A DNA stretch of 64,000 bases from Massilia sp. Leaf139 (GTDB lineage Bacteria; Pseudomonadota; Gammaproteobacteria; Burkholderiales; Burkholderiaceae_D): NCBI RefSeq assembly GCF_001424165.1, contig NZ_LMOJ01000022.1:25882-89881 (forward strand), read 5' to 3'. Position 1 is the first letter of the stretch, and every line of letters begins with the position of its first letter. The translations under genes and the position numbers were made by a program. Below the pieces are notes generated by a model. The model was not told the DNA's origin. It ran no database searches and worked only from the letters and a program-made list of their open reading frames with translations. Positions 39,002 through 48,804 of this stretch are shown one piece after another.

Positions 39002-39039
39002 GCAGATGCACTAGGCAGATGCACTAAGCAGATGGAATA
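38988..39039 (+). repeat. 13-bp tandem repeat across the icd stop codon
   Basis: Four units of the type AGCAGATGCACTA (first and last diverged) begin in the final codons of icd and run through the TAA. Each unit after the first adds an extra out-of-gene copy. Confidence 0.85.
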
Positions 39040-39059
39040 AGAGGCTGCGCGAATGCATG

Positions 39060-39089
39060 AGCCCGTCTCGAAAGAGGCGGGCTTTTTTT
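39060..39089 (+). terminator. Intrinsic terminator after dimeric icd
   Basis: A 9-bp stem GCCCGTCTC/GAGGCGGGC (one G-T pair), GAAA loop and seven T. Confidence 0.93.
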
Positions 39090-39129
39090 ATGCATGGCAG
39101 GGCAGGGCGCCATTCATTTTGCATGGACG

Positions 39130-39157
39130 AAAAAAAACCCCGCGTATGGCGGGGTTT
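39130..39157 (-). terminator. Terminator of the cold-shock gene
   Basis: Read on the minus strand, a 9-bp stem AAACCCCGC/GCGGGGTTT with loop GTATG is followed by a T tract (the A run at 39131-39137). Confidence 0.9.
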
Positions 39158-39176
39158 CTCGCTTCCGAGGGCCGTA

Positions 39177-39380
39177 TTACATGCCCTGGATGTTGGAAGC
39201 TTGCTTGCCTTTAGGGCCTTGCGTGACTTCGAATTGGACTTTCTGACCTTCTTTGAGGGTCTTAAAACCGTTCATGTTGATTGCGGAGAAATGCGCGAAC
39301 AGATCCTCGCCGCCGTCATCTGGAGTGATGAAGCCAAAGCCTTTGGAATCATTGAACCACTTAACAGTACCAGTTGCCAT
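39177..39380 (-). CDS. Cold-shock domain protein (CspA family)
   Basis: This 67-residue single cold-shock domain has RNP1 KGFGFI and RNP2 DLFAHF, starting [14 protein letters not shown]. It binds single-stranded RNA/DNA as a chaperone. Upstream in-frame codons are leader. It is divergent from clpS-clpA, the position held by cspD in E. coli, but the sequence is also close to ordinary CspA, so no subtype is assigned. A promoter lies at 39462-39490, giving a leader of about 75 nt that contains a perfect 16-bp palindrome (39423-39438), which may act as RNA structure. Confidence 0.95.
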   Translation of the reverse strand: MATGTVKWFNDSKGFGFITPDDGGEDLFAHFSAINMNGFKTLKEGQKVQFEVTQGPKGKQASNIQGM

Positions 39381-39764
39381 AAAAGAACTTTCAAATATAA
39401 ACAAATCACACGAGCCATAAAAGCAAGAAGCTTCTTGCCCCCTCCTCAGCCTGCTCACTTCTTATCAACAAGTACATAAGTACATGTCAATAGTTGCATT
39501 GTTGATGGACTAGAATTCGAAGTCAAGCCCTTTGATGCGACTGTTGTTAATTTTTTCATACCATATGCATACTCCTATGAAGCCAGCTCTTGATTTCCGC
39601 AATCGGAACGCCATCTGCGCTTTCAACGGAAAACAAGTAAGATGAAGGCGAGTCGAAGTGAGCCGGTAGATGGGGTGGGATCCGCGTGATCCGATCGCAT
39701 TGATCTGACCGCATTGAATGATATTTACGCATTGCATCATCCTGGAACGCTTTAGAATACGCCC
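39381..39764. other. Divergent intergenic region csp/clpS
   Basis: It contains the cold-shock leader with its palindrome GCAAGAAGCTTCTTGC, the csp promoter, and AT-rich sequence before clpS. A TAGAAT at 39753-39758 lies only 7 bp before the clpS start, so if it is the -10 element the clpS mRNA would have almost no leader. No gene is visible. Confidence 0.6.
39462..39490 (-). promoter_or_regulatory. Promoter of the cold-shock gene
   Basis: On the minus strand TTGACA is separated by exactly 17 bp from TGATAA. The spacer holds a short direct repeat (GTACTTATGTACTT). Confidence 0.6.
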
Positions 39765-40067
39765 ATGGCAACCAAGCACGATACCGAACAGCTGCTGGAG
39801 CGGCAAGTCGTAAAACCACCGCCCCTGTATCAGGTGGCGTTGCTGAATGATGACTACACACCGATGGAATTTGTGGTGGCAATCATTCAGGAGTATTTCA
39901 ACAAGGACCGCGAGACGGCGACGCAGATCATGCTTTCCGTACACCGACATGGTAAAGGGGTGTGCGGCGTGTTTTCCAAAGATATAGCGTGTACCAAAGT
40001 GGAGTTTGTCTTAACGCATGCGCGCAAGGCGGGGCATCCCCTGCAGTGCGTGATGGAGGAAGTATGA
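39765..40067 (+). CDS. clpS: ATP-dependent Clp protease adaptor ClpS
   Basis: This 100-residue N-end-rule adaptor binds ClpA and N-degron substrates. The core [18 protein letters not shown] carries the substrate-pocket Asp-Asp, and [11 protein letters not shown] the conserved His; a flexible N-terminus (about 20 residues) precedes them. Length fits. It overlaps clpA by ATGA, so both are co-translated. Confidence 0.96.
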   Translation: MATKHDTEQLLERQVVKPPPLYQVALLNDDYTPMEFVVAIIQEYFNKDRETATQIMLSVHRHGKGVCGVFSKDIACTKVEFVLTHARKAGHPLQCVMEEV

Positions 40068-42364
40068 TTGCGCAGGAACTTGAAGTATCCCTACACATGG
40101 CCTTTGTCGAAGCTCGACAGGCACGGCACGAGTTCATTACCGTGGAGCACCTGCTGCTTGCGCTCCTCGACAATCCCTCGGCCGCGGAAGTCCTGCGTGC
40201 ATGCGCGGTCAATATCGATGACCTGCGCAAGACCCTGACCAATTTTATCGGTGATAACACCCCGACCGTGCCGGGCACGGGCGAGGTCGACACCCAGCCG
40301 ACGCTCGGATTCCAGCGCGTGATCCAGCGTGCGATCATGCACGTGCAGTCGGCTTCGAACGGCAAGAAGGAAGTCACGGGCGCCAACGTGCTCGTCGCGA
40401 TCTTCGGCGAGAAGGACTCGCACGCCGTCTACTACCTGCACCAGCAGGGCGTGACGCGTCTGGACGTGGTCAATTTCATTTCGCACGGCGTGCGCAAGGA
40501 CCAGCAGATCGACAGCCAGAAGGCGTCCGAAGGCGTGGAAGAAGCGCAGGTCGAAGGCGCGACGAAAGAGAGCCCGCTCGACCAGTTCACCCAGAACCTG
40601 AACAAGGCCGCTGCCGACGGCAAGATCGATCCGTTGATCGGGCGCGAAGAGGAAGTCGATCGCGTGATCCAGATCCTCTGCCGCCGCCGCAAGAACAACC
40701 CGCTGCTGGTCGGCGAAGCCGGTGTCGGCAAGACCGCGATCGCGGAAGGCCTGGCATGGCGCATCGTCCAGGAAGACGTGCCCGAGATCCTGCAGAACGC
40801 CGTCGTGTTCTCGCTCGACATGGGTGCGCTGCTGGCCGGCACCAAGTACCGCGGCGACTTCGAACAGCGCCTGAAGGCCGTCCTCAAGCAATTGAAGGAC
40901 ACGCCGAACGGCATCCTGTTCATCGACGAGATCCACACGATCATCGGCGCCGGTTCGGCATCGGGCGGCACGCTCGACGCATCGAACCTGCTGAAACCTG
41001 CGCTCGCCAACGGCCAATTGAAGTGCATCGGCGCGACCACGTTCACGGAATTCCGCGGCGTGTTCGAGAAGGATCATGCGCTGTCCCGCCGCTTCCAGAA
41101 GGTGGACGTGAACGAGCCGTCGGTCGAGCAGACCGTGCAGATCCTGCGTGGCCTGAAGTCGCGCTTCGAAGAACACCACGGCGTGAAGTATTCGTCGTCG
41201 GCACTCTCGACCGCGGCCGAACTGGCGGCGCGCTTCATCAACGACCGTCACCTGCCTGACAAGGCGATCGACGTCATCGACGAAGCCGGCGCGGCCCAGC
41301 GCATCCTGCCGAAGTCGAAGCAGAAGAAAACCATCGGCAAGACCGAGATCGAGGAAATCATCGCCAAGATCGCGCGTATCCCACCGCAGACGGTCAACCA
41401 GGACGACCGCAGCAAGCTGCAGACGATCGACCGCGACTTGCGCAACGTCGTCTTCGGCCAGGATCCCGCGATCGATGCGCTGGCCTCGGCCATCAAGATG
41501 GCGCGGGCCGGCTTGGGCAAGCAGGACAAGCCGATCGGCTCCTTCCTGTTCTCCGGCCCGACCGGCGTCGGCAAGACCGAGGTGGCCAAGCAGCTCGCCT
41601 TCATCCTCGGCATCGAGCTGATCCGGTTCGACATGTCGGAGTACATGGAGCGCCACGCCGTGTCGCGCCTGATCGGTGCGCCGCCGGGCTATGTCGGCTT
41701 CGACCAGGGCGGTCTGCTGACAGAAGCCATCACCAAGAAGCCGCACGCGGTGCTGCTGCTGGACGAGATCGAAAAGGCCCATCCGGACATTTTCAATATC
41801 CTGCTGCAGGTGATGGATCACGGTACGCTGACCGACAACAACGGACGCAAGGCCGACTTCCGCAACGTGATCATCATCATGACCACGAACGCGGGCGCCG
41901 AGAGCCTGACCAAGCGCTCGGTGGGCTTCGTCGATGCGCGTGCCCAGGGCGACGAGATGGCCGACATCAAGCGCATGTTCACGCCGGAGTTCCGCAACCG
42001 CCTGGACGCGATCATCAGCTTCCGCGCGCTGGACGAGGAAATCATCCTGCGCGTCGTGGACAAGTTCCTGATGCAGCTGGAAGAGCAGCTGCACGAGAAG
42101 AAGGTGGAAGCCATCTTCACCGAGAAGCTGCGCAAGTTCCTCGGCTCGAAGGGCTTCGATCCGCAGATGGGCGCCCGTCCGATGTCGCGCCTGATCCAGG
42201 ACATGATCCGCAAGGCCCTGGCCGACGAGCTGCTGTTCGGCCGCCTGGTGAACGGCGGACGCGTCACGGTCGACCTGAACGAGAAGGACGACGTCATGCT
42301 CGAGTTCCCGGAGGGCGACGCACTGCCGCCGCCGGCCCCGGCAGAGACGGTCGAGATCGAGTAA
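40064..42364 (+). CDS. clpA: ATP-dependent Clp protease ATP-binding subunit ClpA
   Basis: This 766-residue AAA+ unfoldase opens with a Clp-N double repeat (1-145, [14 protein letters not shown]). AAA1 has Walker [16 protein letters not shown] and [15 protein letters not shown]2 has [15 protein letters not shown] and [11 protein letters not shown]. There is no ClpB middle domain, which confirms ClpA. The loop that docks on ClpP (IGL in E. coli) reads VGF here, within the family's allowed pattern. It feeds unfolded proteins and ClpS-bound N-degron substrates into ClpP. A terminator follows 15 bp later. Confidence 0.97.
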   Translation: MIAQELEVSLHMAFVEARQARHEFITVEHLLLALLDNPSAAEVLRACAVNIDDLRKTLTNFIGDNTPTVPGTGEVDTQPTLGFQRVIQRAIMHVQSASNGKKEVTGANVLVAIFGEKDSHAVYYLHQQGVTRLDVVNFISHGVRKDQQIDSQKASEGVEEAQVEGATKESPLDQFTQNLNKAAADGKIDPLIGREEEVDRVIQILCRRRKNNPLLVGEAGVGKTAIAEGLAWRIVQEDVPEILQNAVVFSLDMGALLAGTKYRGDFEQRLKAVLKQLKDTPNGILFIDEIHTIIGAGSASGGTLDASNLLKPALANGQLKCIGATTFTEFRGVFEKDHALSRRFQKVDVNEPSVEQTVQILRGLKSRFEEHHGVKYSSSALSTAAELAARFINDRHLPDKAIDVIDEAGAAQRILPKSKQKKTIGKTEIEEIIAKIARIPPQTVNQDDRSKLQTIDRDLRNVVFGQDPAIDALASAIKMARAGLGKQDKPIGSFLFSGPTGVGKTEVAKQLAFILGIELIRFDMSEYMERHAVSRLIGAPPGYVGFDQGGLLTEAITKKPHAVLLLDEIEKAHPDIFNILLQVMDHGTLTDNNGRKADFRNVIIIMTTNAGAESLTKRSVGFVDARAQGDEMADIKRMFTPEFRNRLDAIISFRALDEEIILRVVDKFLMQLEEQLHEKKVEAIFTEKLRKFLGSKGFDPQMGARPMSRLIQDMIRKALADELLFGRLVNGGRVTVDLNEKDDVMLEFPEGDALPPPAPAETVEIE

Positions 42365-42378
42365 ATTCGGTCAGCCCC

Positions 42379-42408
42379 AAAAACCGCGCCTCGTGCGCGG
42401 TTTTTTTT
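42379..42408 (+). terminator. Intrinsic terminator after clpA
   Basis: An 11-bp perfect stem AAAAACCGCGC/GCGCGGTTTTT with loop CTCGT and continued T. Confidence 0.94.
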
Positions 42409-42508
42409 CGTCCACGCTACGCGGCCGTTTTATTTGCATGTATGGACGCCAACCCGGCAGCGCGCTATGGCAAACTCATGCTCCCTAGCAAACTCTGCCG
42501 TCGTGACC

Positions 42509-45500
42509 ATGAATGTTTCCCGCACCATCCTCGCGCTCTCGCTCGCCCTGATTGGCAGCCAGGCCCTCGCCGCCGATCCCTACTTCCGTTTCCCCGCGGT
42601 GCGCGGCGATACCGTCGTCTTCACCGCCGAGGGCGACCTCTGGCGCACCACGACGAACGGCGGCAAGGCCACGCGCCTGACCACGCATCCGTCCGCCGAG
42701 ACCCATGCGGCGATCTCGCACGACGGCAAGTTCGTCGCCTTCGCCGCCTCCTACGAAGGCGCCCAGGAAGCGTATGTGATGCCGCTCGAGGGCGGCCTGC
42801 CGAAGCGGATCACCTTCGAAAACGGCGGCGTCACGGTGCTCGGCTGGACGGCGCAGGGCGAGGTGCTGGTCAGCACCGAGAATTCGACCGGGCCGGCCAA
42901 GCACCGCGTCGTCGCGGCGCTCGACCCGGCCAGCCTGAAGCGGCGCGTGCTGCCGCTGGCCGACGCCAACGACGCCGTGCTCGACGACAGCGGCCGCACC
43001 GTGTTCTTCACGCGCATGGGCTTGTCCATGACCAACGATAACGTCAAGTCCTACCGCGGCGGGGCGCACGCGCAACTGTGGCGCTTCGACCTCGATGCCA
43101 AGCGCGAGGCGGAACCGGTGTTCAAGGGCGACAACGCCAACAACCGGCGCGCCATGTGGTGGAAGGGCCGCCTGTACTTCATCAGCGACGCCGGCGGCGC
43201 CGACAACCTCTGGTCATCGAACCCCGACGGCAGCGACCGGCGCCAGCTTACCCAGCACAAGGAATGGGACGTGCGCACGGCCTCGCTGGGCGACGGCCGT
43301 ATCGCCTACCAGCTCGGGGCCGACCTGCGCGTGTTCGACCTCGCGGGCGGCGCAGACACGCTCCTGAAGGCGACCCTGCTGTCCGACTTCGACCAGCAGC
43401 GCATGCGCCGCGTGAAGTCGCCGCTCGAGGCGTTGAGCAGCATCGAGGTGGCCGCCAAGGCCGAGCGCATCGTGCTGACCGCGCGCGGCCGCGTCACCAT
43501 CGCCGGCACCGGCAGCCAGCGCCGCGTCGAGATCGCGGTGCCCGAAGGCGCACGCGCGCGCGCCGCCGTCTTCAGCCACGACGATAAATGGGTATATGCC
43601 ATCGCCGACACCAGCGGCGAGAACGAGATCTGGCGCTACGCCGCCAACGGTTCCGGCCACGGCGAGCGCCTGACGACGGACGGCGCCAGCCACCGCCGCA
43701 ACCTGTACCCGTCGCCCGACGGCAAATGGCTCGCCCACACCGACAAGAAGGGCCGCACCTGGCTGCTCGACCTGGCCACCAAGGCCAATGTCGTCATCGA
43801 CGACGCGGGTCTCGAAGGGCTCGACCCCTCGGATCAGGTGGTGTGGTCGCCGGACAGCCGCAACCTGGCCTTCGTGCGCGTCGGCAGCCTGGAACGGCGC
43901 GACCAGATCGGCATGTTCAACCTTGCGACGCGCAAGACCAGTTTTGTGACGACCGACCGCTACGAGGCCAGCTCGCCGGCGTTTTCTCCCGACGGCAAAT
44001 GGCTGTACTTCCTCTCGGCGCGCCACTTCAACCTCGGCAACGCCTCACCCTGGGGCGACCGTAACATGGGCCCGGTGTTCGACAAGCGCGTCGGCGTGTA
44101 TGCGCTGGCGCTGCAAGCCGATGTACGCTTCCCCTTCAAGCCCGAGGACGAGCTGACCAAGCCGGAAGAGAAGTCGCCCGAAGCGGCGGCGAAGGCGGCC
44201 GTCAAAGCGACCGATGACGCGAGTGGCGACAAGAACGGCGCCGTCGCCGCGGCCACCGCCGCCGCGGTCGCCGCCGCCGGCACCGAGAAGCCGAAAGGGC
44301 CGACGCCGCCGATCGCCTACAGCGGCCTGCGCGAGCGCCTCTACGAAGTGCCGGTCGCACCCGGCAACTACCGCGCGCTGGCGGTCGACGACAAGCGCCT
44401 CTACCTGCTCGAAGCGGGCGACGACGAAGCCGCCAAGGGAACCTTGAAAACCCTGGCGATCACGCGCAGCGCGCCGCAGCCGGAGACGTTCGTGACCAAT
44501 GTGCGCGAGTTCGGCCTGTCGACCGACCGCAAGCACGTCTACTATCGCACTTTCGCCAAGGGCACGCCGGGCGACATGCTGATCGTCGACGCCGGCGCCA
44601 AGGCGCCCGCCGATCTCTCCAAGGCGAAGGTCAAGATCGACGACTGGGCGGTGACGTCGAACCCGCGCCTGGAATGGAAGCAGATGTTCAACGACGCCTG
44701 GCGCATGCACCGCGACTTCCTCTACGACGCCAAGATGCGCGGCGTCGACTGGAACGCCGTGCGCACCCGCTATGCGCCGCTGGTCGAGCGCGTGACCGAC
44801 CGCGCTGAGCTGGACGACGTGCTGGGCATGATGGTGGGCGAGGTCGGCGCGCTGCACTCGCAGATCCGTCCGGGCGACGTGCGCCGCGCGGCCGCCGAAG
44901 GCACGCCGGCCAGCCTGGGCGCCGTGCTGACACGCACGCCTGAGGGCTACCGCGTCGACCGTGTGTATCGCAGCGAGCCGGAGCTGCCGTCGGAAGCGGG
45001 GCCGCTGGCAGCGCCCGACGTCGACGTCAAGGAAGGCGAGATCATCACGGCGGTGAACGGCAAGTCGCTGCTGGAGGCGCGCGACATCGCCGACCTGCTG
45101 CTCGACACGGCCGGCAAGCAGGTGCTGCTGAACGTGAAGGGCGCCAATGGCAAGGCGCGCGCGGTGATCGTCACCCCGGCCACGATGGCGCGCCACGCCA
45201 GCCTGCGCTATGCCGACTGGGAGCAGGGCAGGGCGCAGCAGGTCGAGGCCAGCTCGAAAGGGAAGATCGGCTACCTGCACCTGCGCGCGATGGTGGCGCG
45301 CGACATCAACGCCTTTGCGCGCGACTTCTATGCCAACATCAACAAGGAAGGCCTGGTGATCGACGTACGCCGCAATAACGGCGGCAACATCGACAGCTGG
45401 ATCATCGAGAAGCTGCTGCGCCGCTCCTGGGCCTTCTGGGCCTCGAACGGCAAGCAGCCGTATTCGAACATGCAGAATACCTTCCGCGGCCACCTGGTGG

Positions 45501-45865
45501 TGCTGATGGACGAGCTGACCTATTCGGACGGCGAGACCTTCGCGGCAGGCGTCAAGGCGCTGAAGCTCGGCCCGCTGGTCGGCAAGCGCACGGCCGGCGC
45601 CGGCGTCTGGCTCAGCGATGGCAACGGCCTGCTCGACAACGGCATGGCGCGCGTGGCCGAGAACGGCCAGTTCGGGGCCGACGGCGAGTGGCTGATCGAA
45701 GGCGTGGGCGTGACCCCCGACGTCGAGGTCGACAACCTGCCGCACGAGACCTTCGCCGGCCGCGACCGCCAGCTGGAAGTGGCGCTCGAGCTGCTGGAGA
45801 AGAAGATGAAGGAGCAGCCGGTCAAGCCGTGGAAGCCGGCGGCGATTCCGGCGATCAAGCGGTAA
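42509..45865 (+). CDS. Tricorn-like S41 family peptidase
   Basis: This 1118-residue exported protein has a signal peptide (SLALIGSQALAAD), two beta-propeller regions built from TolB/WD-like repeats (about 25-560, e.g. HDGKFVAFAASYEGAQEAYVM, SPDGKWLYFLSAR) and an Ala/Lys-rich linker (about 555-595). A tricorn C1 domain, a PDZ domain (about 805-895) and the S41 catalytic core follow. The nucleophile is Ser1006 in DELTYSDGETFA, with the neighbouring Asp as in tricorn. It should be a large periplasmic protease that degrades peptides. In-frame codons before ATG 42509 lack a signal. Length and order match bacterial tricorn homologues. Confidence 0.92.
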   Translation: MNVSRTILALSLALIGSQALAADPYFRFPAVRGDTVVFTAEGDLWRTTTNGGKATRLTTHPSAETHAAISHDGKFVAFAASYEGAQEAYVMPLEGGLPKRITFENGGVTVLGWTAQGEVLVSTENSTGPAKHRVVAALDPASLKRRVLPLADANDAVLDDSGRTVFFTRMGLSMTNDNVKSYRGGAHAQLWRFDLDAKREAEPVFKGDNANNRRAMWWKGRLYFISDAGGADNLWSSNPDGSDRRQLTQHKEWDVRTASLGDGRIAYQLGADLRVFDLAGGADTLLKATLLSDFDQQRMRRVKSPLEALSSIEVAAKAERIVLTARGRVTIAGTGSQRRVEIAVPEGARARAAVFSHDDKWVYAIADTSGENEIWRYAANGSGHGERLTTDGASHRRNLYPSPDGKWLAHTDKKGRTWLLDLATKANVVIDDAGLEGLDPSDQVVWSPDSRNLAFVRVGSLERRDQIGMFNLATRKTSFVTTDRYEASSPAFSPDGKWLYFLSARHFNLGNASPWGDRNMGPVFDKRVGVYALALQADVRFPFKPEDELTKPEEKSPEAAAKAAVKATDDASGDKNGAVAAATAAAVAAAGTEKPKGPTPPIAYSGLRERLYEVPVAPGNYRALAVDDKRLYLLEAGDDEAAKGTLKTLAITRSAPQPETFVTNVREFGLSTDRKHVYYRTFAKGTPGDMLIVDAGAKAPADLSKAKVKIDDWAVTSNPRLEWKQMFNDAWRMHRDFLYDAKMRGVDWNAVRTRYAPLVERVTDRAELDDVLGMMVGEVGALHSQIRPGDVRRAAAEGTPASLGAVLTRTPEGYRVDRVYRSEPELPSEAGPLAAPDVDVKEGEIITAVNGKSLLEARDIADLLLDTAGKQVLLNVKGANGKARAVIVTPATMARHASLRYADWEQGRAQQVEASSKGKIGYLHLRAMVARDINAFARDFYANINKEGLVIDVRRNNGGNIDSWIIEKLLRRSWAFWASNGKQPYSNMQNTFRGHLVVLMDELTYSDGETFAAGVKALKLGPLVGKRTAGAGVWLSDGNGLLDNGMARVAENGQFGADGEWLIEGVGVTPDVEVDNLPHETFAGRDRQLEVALELLEKKMKEQPVKPWKPAAIPAIKR

Positions 45866-45922
45866 GCGGTGTTGGCAGCATCGGGTGAGGCCGCATGGTT
45901 TCACCCGGTGATCCCGCGTGAT

Positions 45923-45952
45923 GTAGGGTGGGCTCGGAGAGCCCACGCGTTC
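45923..45952. repeat. Short GTAGGGTGGGC repeat
   Basis: GTAGGGTGGGCTC-GGA-GAGCCCAC forms a hairpin. About 20-40 bp to the left, GGTTTCACCCGG matches the linker of the long repeats in reverse orientation, so this may be a decayed copy lying backwards. It occupies the gap between the peptidase and chemoreceptor genes. Confidence 0.7.
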
Positions 45953-46028
45953 TCGTCGCGTGCACATCGCCTGCCATTCATGAACCCGTAATATTGCCCA
46001 ATCACAATGCCGGTCATCGCCACCCACC

Positions 46029-47618
46029 ATGACCTGCATGTCTCTCTCCAAGCCCCAGACCGGCACCAAGATCCTTGGTTCCTTCTTCCTCGTCTCCCTC
46101 CTCATCGTCCTCATCACCTGCGTCGCCCTGTGGCGCATGCACGCGCTCGATACCATCACGCGCGACCTGGTGCAGGACAAGCTGGCCAAGCAGCAGCTTG
46201 CCTCCGACCTGCTCGGCGTCGCGCGCCTGAACGGCCTGCGCGTGATGTCGGTCGCGCGCAGCGACAGTCTCGAACTGGCCGACCTGTACAAGGCGCAATT
46301 GGCGGACGGCGAACGCGAGGCGGCGCGGATCGAGACCCGTATCCGCGCGCTGCCCGCGTCGGTCGAAGAAGGGGCGCTGCTGCGCGCGGCGGGCGAAGAC
46401 AAGGCGGCGTTCGCAATGGCGACGGCGTCGGTCTTCAAGGCAAAGGACATCGGCCGTACCCAGGAAGCGGAAGAGCTGGTGACGCGCGCGCTGGAACCCG
46501 CATTCCTGCGCTACACCGCCAGCCTCGGGAAGCTGCTGCGGCACCAGGCGGATGCGGCGCATGCGCTGGCGGACGACTCGGCCAGCACCTCGGCGTTCAG
46601 CCGCGTGCTGCTGCTGGCGCTCGGCGCGCTTGCCCTGGCGGCCGGCGCCGCGCTCGGCTGGCTGCTCACCCGCAGCGTCGTCGTTCCGCTGCAGCAGGCC
46701 GTCAGCCTGGCCGAGGACGTGGCCCGCGGCGACCTGCGGCCGCTGATCGCGCACCGCCGCGGCGATGAACTCGGGCGCCTGTTCGACGCCCTGAACGGCA
46801 TGACCGGCGGCGTGTCCGCCACCGTGACCGAGGTGCTGCGCGGCGCGCATGGCATCGATGCCGCATCGGGCGAAATCGCCGCCGGCAACCAGGATCTCTC
46901 GCAGCGCACCGAGCGCCAGGCCGGCGCCTTGCGCCAGACCGTCCAGGCCATGGAAGCGCTGACCGCTGCGATCGCCAGCAACAACGACAGCGCGCGCGAG
47001 GCCAACCTGCTGGCGCAGTCGGCCACCACGGTGGCGGGAGAAGGGGCCGCGGCCGTGGCGCAACTGGTGGCGCGCATGGGCGCCATCAAGGCCTCGGCCG
47101 ACAAGATCGTCGATATCACCGGCATGATTGACAGCATCGCCTTCCAGACCAACATCCTGGCTCTGAACGCTGCCGTCGAAGCCGCGCGCGCCGGTGCGGA
47201 AGGCAGGGGCTTTGCCGTCGTCGCGGCGGAAGTGCGCAACCTGGCCCAGCATTCGGCCGGCGCCGCCAAGCAGATCAAGCAGCTGATCGGCGCGTCGGCG
47301 GGCGAGATCGAGGCCGGCACCGGGATCGCCGAAGGCGCCGGCGACACCATGCGCGCCGTGCTGGGCAAAGTACAGGAAGTCGCCACGCTGCTGGGTGCGA
47401 TCCATGGCGCCAGCGAGCTGCAGGCGGACGGCGTCGGCAAGGTGGGCAGGGCGCTCGCCGAAATCGACCTGTCGACCCAGCAGAACGCCGCCATGGTCGA
47501 GGAAGCGGCCGCCGCGGCCGAATCGATGCGCGAACAGGCGGCGGCGCTGGCGCGGCTGGTCGGTACCTTCCAGCTGCGCCAGCAGCGTGCTGCTCCACGC
47601 GTACCGGCGCTGGCCTGA
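46029..47618 (+). CDS. Methyl-accepting chemotaxis protein
   Basis: This 529-residue receptor has TM1 (about 15-37) and a periplasmic four-helix-bundle-like sensor (about 38-190) rich in Ala, Arg and Glu. TM2 (about 195-217), a HAMP domain ([22 protein letters not shown]) and a cytoplasmic signalling domain follow, with the conserved hairpin tip [20 protein letters not shown] and [19 protein letters not shown]. No CheR-docking pentapeptide is visible at the C-terminus (RVPALA). The ligand is unknown. A second Met at codon 4 is an alternative start. It ends 7 bp from the convergent lyase gene. Confidence 0.94.
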   Translation: MTCMSLSKPQTGTKILGSFFLVSLLIVLITCVALWRMHALDTITRDLVQDKLAKQQLASDLLGVARLNGLRVMSVARSDSLELADLYKAQLADGEREAARIETRIRALPASVEEGALLRAAGEDKAAFAMATASVFKAKDIGRTQEAEELVTRALEPAFLRYTASLGKLLRHQADAAHALADDSASTSAFSRVLLLALGALALAAGAALGWLLTRSVVVPLQQAVSLAEDVARGDLRPLIAHRRGDELGRLFDALNGMTGGVSATVTEVLRGAHGIDAASGEIAAGNQDLSQRTERQAGALRQTVQAMEALTAAIASNNDSAREANLLAQSATTVAGEGAAAVAQLVARMGAIKASADKIVDITGMIDSIAFQTNILALNAAVEAARAGAEGRGFAVVAAEVRNLAQHSAGAAKQIKQLIGASAGEIEAGTGIAEGAGDTMRAVLGKVQEVATLLGAIHGASELQADGVGKVGRALAEIDLSTQQNAAMVEEAAAAAESMREQAAALARLVGTFQLRQQRAAPRVPALA

Positions 47619-47625
47619 ATGCCCG

Positions 47626-48804
47626 CTACACCGTTTCGAGCGCGCGCCGCAGGTCGGCGCGCTGGTCTTCCAGGTGCTCGACGCCGACCGAGAGCCGGAT
47701 CAGGGTATCGCTGATCCCCAGCTCCGCGCGCTGCGCCGGCGGAATCGTCGCATGCGTCATCAGGGCCGGGTGCTCGATCAGGCTCTCCACGCCGCCCAGG
47801 CTTTCGGCCAGGGTGAACACGCGGCAGCTCTCCAGGAAGCGCCGCGCACCGGCCAGGTCGGAGGCCAGTTCGATCGAGACGATCCCGCCGAAACCGCTCA
47901 TCTGGCGCCGCGCCAGCGCATGCTGGGGATGCGTCTCCAGCCCCGGATAAAACACCTTGCCGACCTTCGGCTCGCGTTCCAGCCACTGCGCCAGCGCCAG
48001 CGCGTTGGCATTGCTGCGCTCGACGCGCAGCGCCAGCGTCTTGATCCCGCGGAGCACCAGGAAGCTGTCGAAGGGCCCCTGGATGGCGCCGACCGCGTTC
48101 TGGATGAAGCCGAGCCGTTCGCGCAGCTCGGCGTGCCGCGGCGCATTGCCGACCACCGCCACGCCGCCGATCACGTCCGAATGGCCGTTCATGTACTTGG
48201 TGGTCGAGTGGACGACGATGTCGATGCCCAGCTCCAGGGGACGCTGGTTGATCGGGCTGGCGAAGGTGTTGTCGCAGACGGAGACGATGCCGCGCGCGCG
48301 GCAGAGCGTAGCGATGGCCGCCAGGTCGGCCAGTTTGAGCATCGGGTTGGTCGGCGTCTCGACCCAGACCAGGCGTGTGTCCGCCGTGATCGCAGCCGCC
48401 AGCGCATCCGGATCGGCCAGGTTCACATAGGTGAAGCGGTGGCCGGCGCTGTGGCGGCGCACGCGTTCGAACAGGCGGTAGGTGCCGCCGTACATGTCGT
48501 CGCCGGCGACGATGTGCGAACCGGCCGGCAGCAATTCCAGCACCGCCGAAATCGCCGCCAGGCCCGAGGCGAAGGCAAAGGCGGCGCTGCCGCTTTCGAT
48601 GTCGGCCACGCAGCGCTCGAGTGCCCAGCGTGTCGGATTGTGCGAGCGGCCGTAGTCGAGGCCCTTGTGCACGCCCGGGCTTTCCTGGGCAAAGGTCGAG
48701 GTCAGGAACACGGGCGGCATGACGGCGCCGGTGGCGGGTTCGGGCGCCTGGCCGCCGTGGATGACGCGGGTGGCCAGGTGCAGCTTGTAGTTGGAGTCGG
48801 TCAC
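47626..48804 (-). CDS. Cystathionine gamma-lyase/synthase family PLP enzyme
   Basis: This 392-residue Cys/Met-metabolism enzyme starts at GTG 48804, which overlaps the stop of the preceding cbs gene (GTGA) and has AGGA 7 bp upstream. Motifs are TRVIHGGQAPEPATGAVMPP, YGRSHNPTR, the PLP lysine in VVHSTTKYMNGHSDVIGG, and AESLGGVESLIEHPALMTH. MetB, MetC and gamma-lyase cannot be separated by sequence alone. Coupling to cystathionine beta-synthase points to gamma-lyase, i.e. the second step of reverse transsulfuration (homocysteine to cysteine via cystathionine). Confidence 0.9.
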   Translation of the reverse strand: MTDSNYKLHLATRVIHGGQAPEPATGAVMPPVFLTSTFAQESPGVHKGLDYGRSHNPTRWALERCVADIESGSAAFAFASGLAAISAVLELLPAGSHIVAGDDMYGGTYRLFERVRRHSAGHRFTYVNLADPDALAAAITADTRLVWVETPTNPMLKLADLAAIATLCRARGIVSVCDNTFASPINQRPLELGIDIVVHSTTKYMNGHSDVIGGVAVVGNAPRHAELRERLGFIQNAVGAIQGPFDSFLVLRGIKTLALRVERSNANALALAQWLEREPKVGKVFYPGLETHPQHALARRQMSGFGGIVSIELASDLAGARRFLESCRVFTLAESLGGVESLIEHPALMTHATIPPAQRAELGISDTLIRLSVGVEHLEDQRADLRRALETV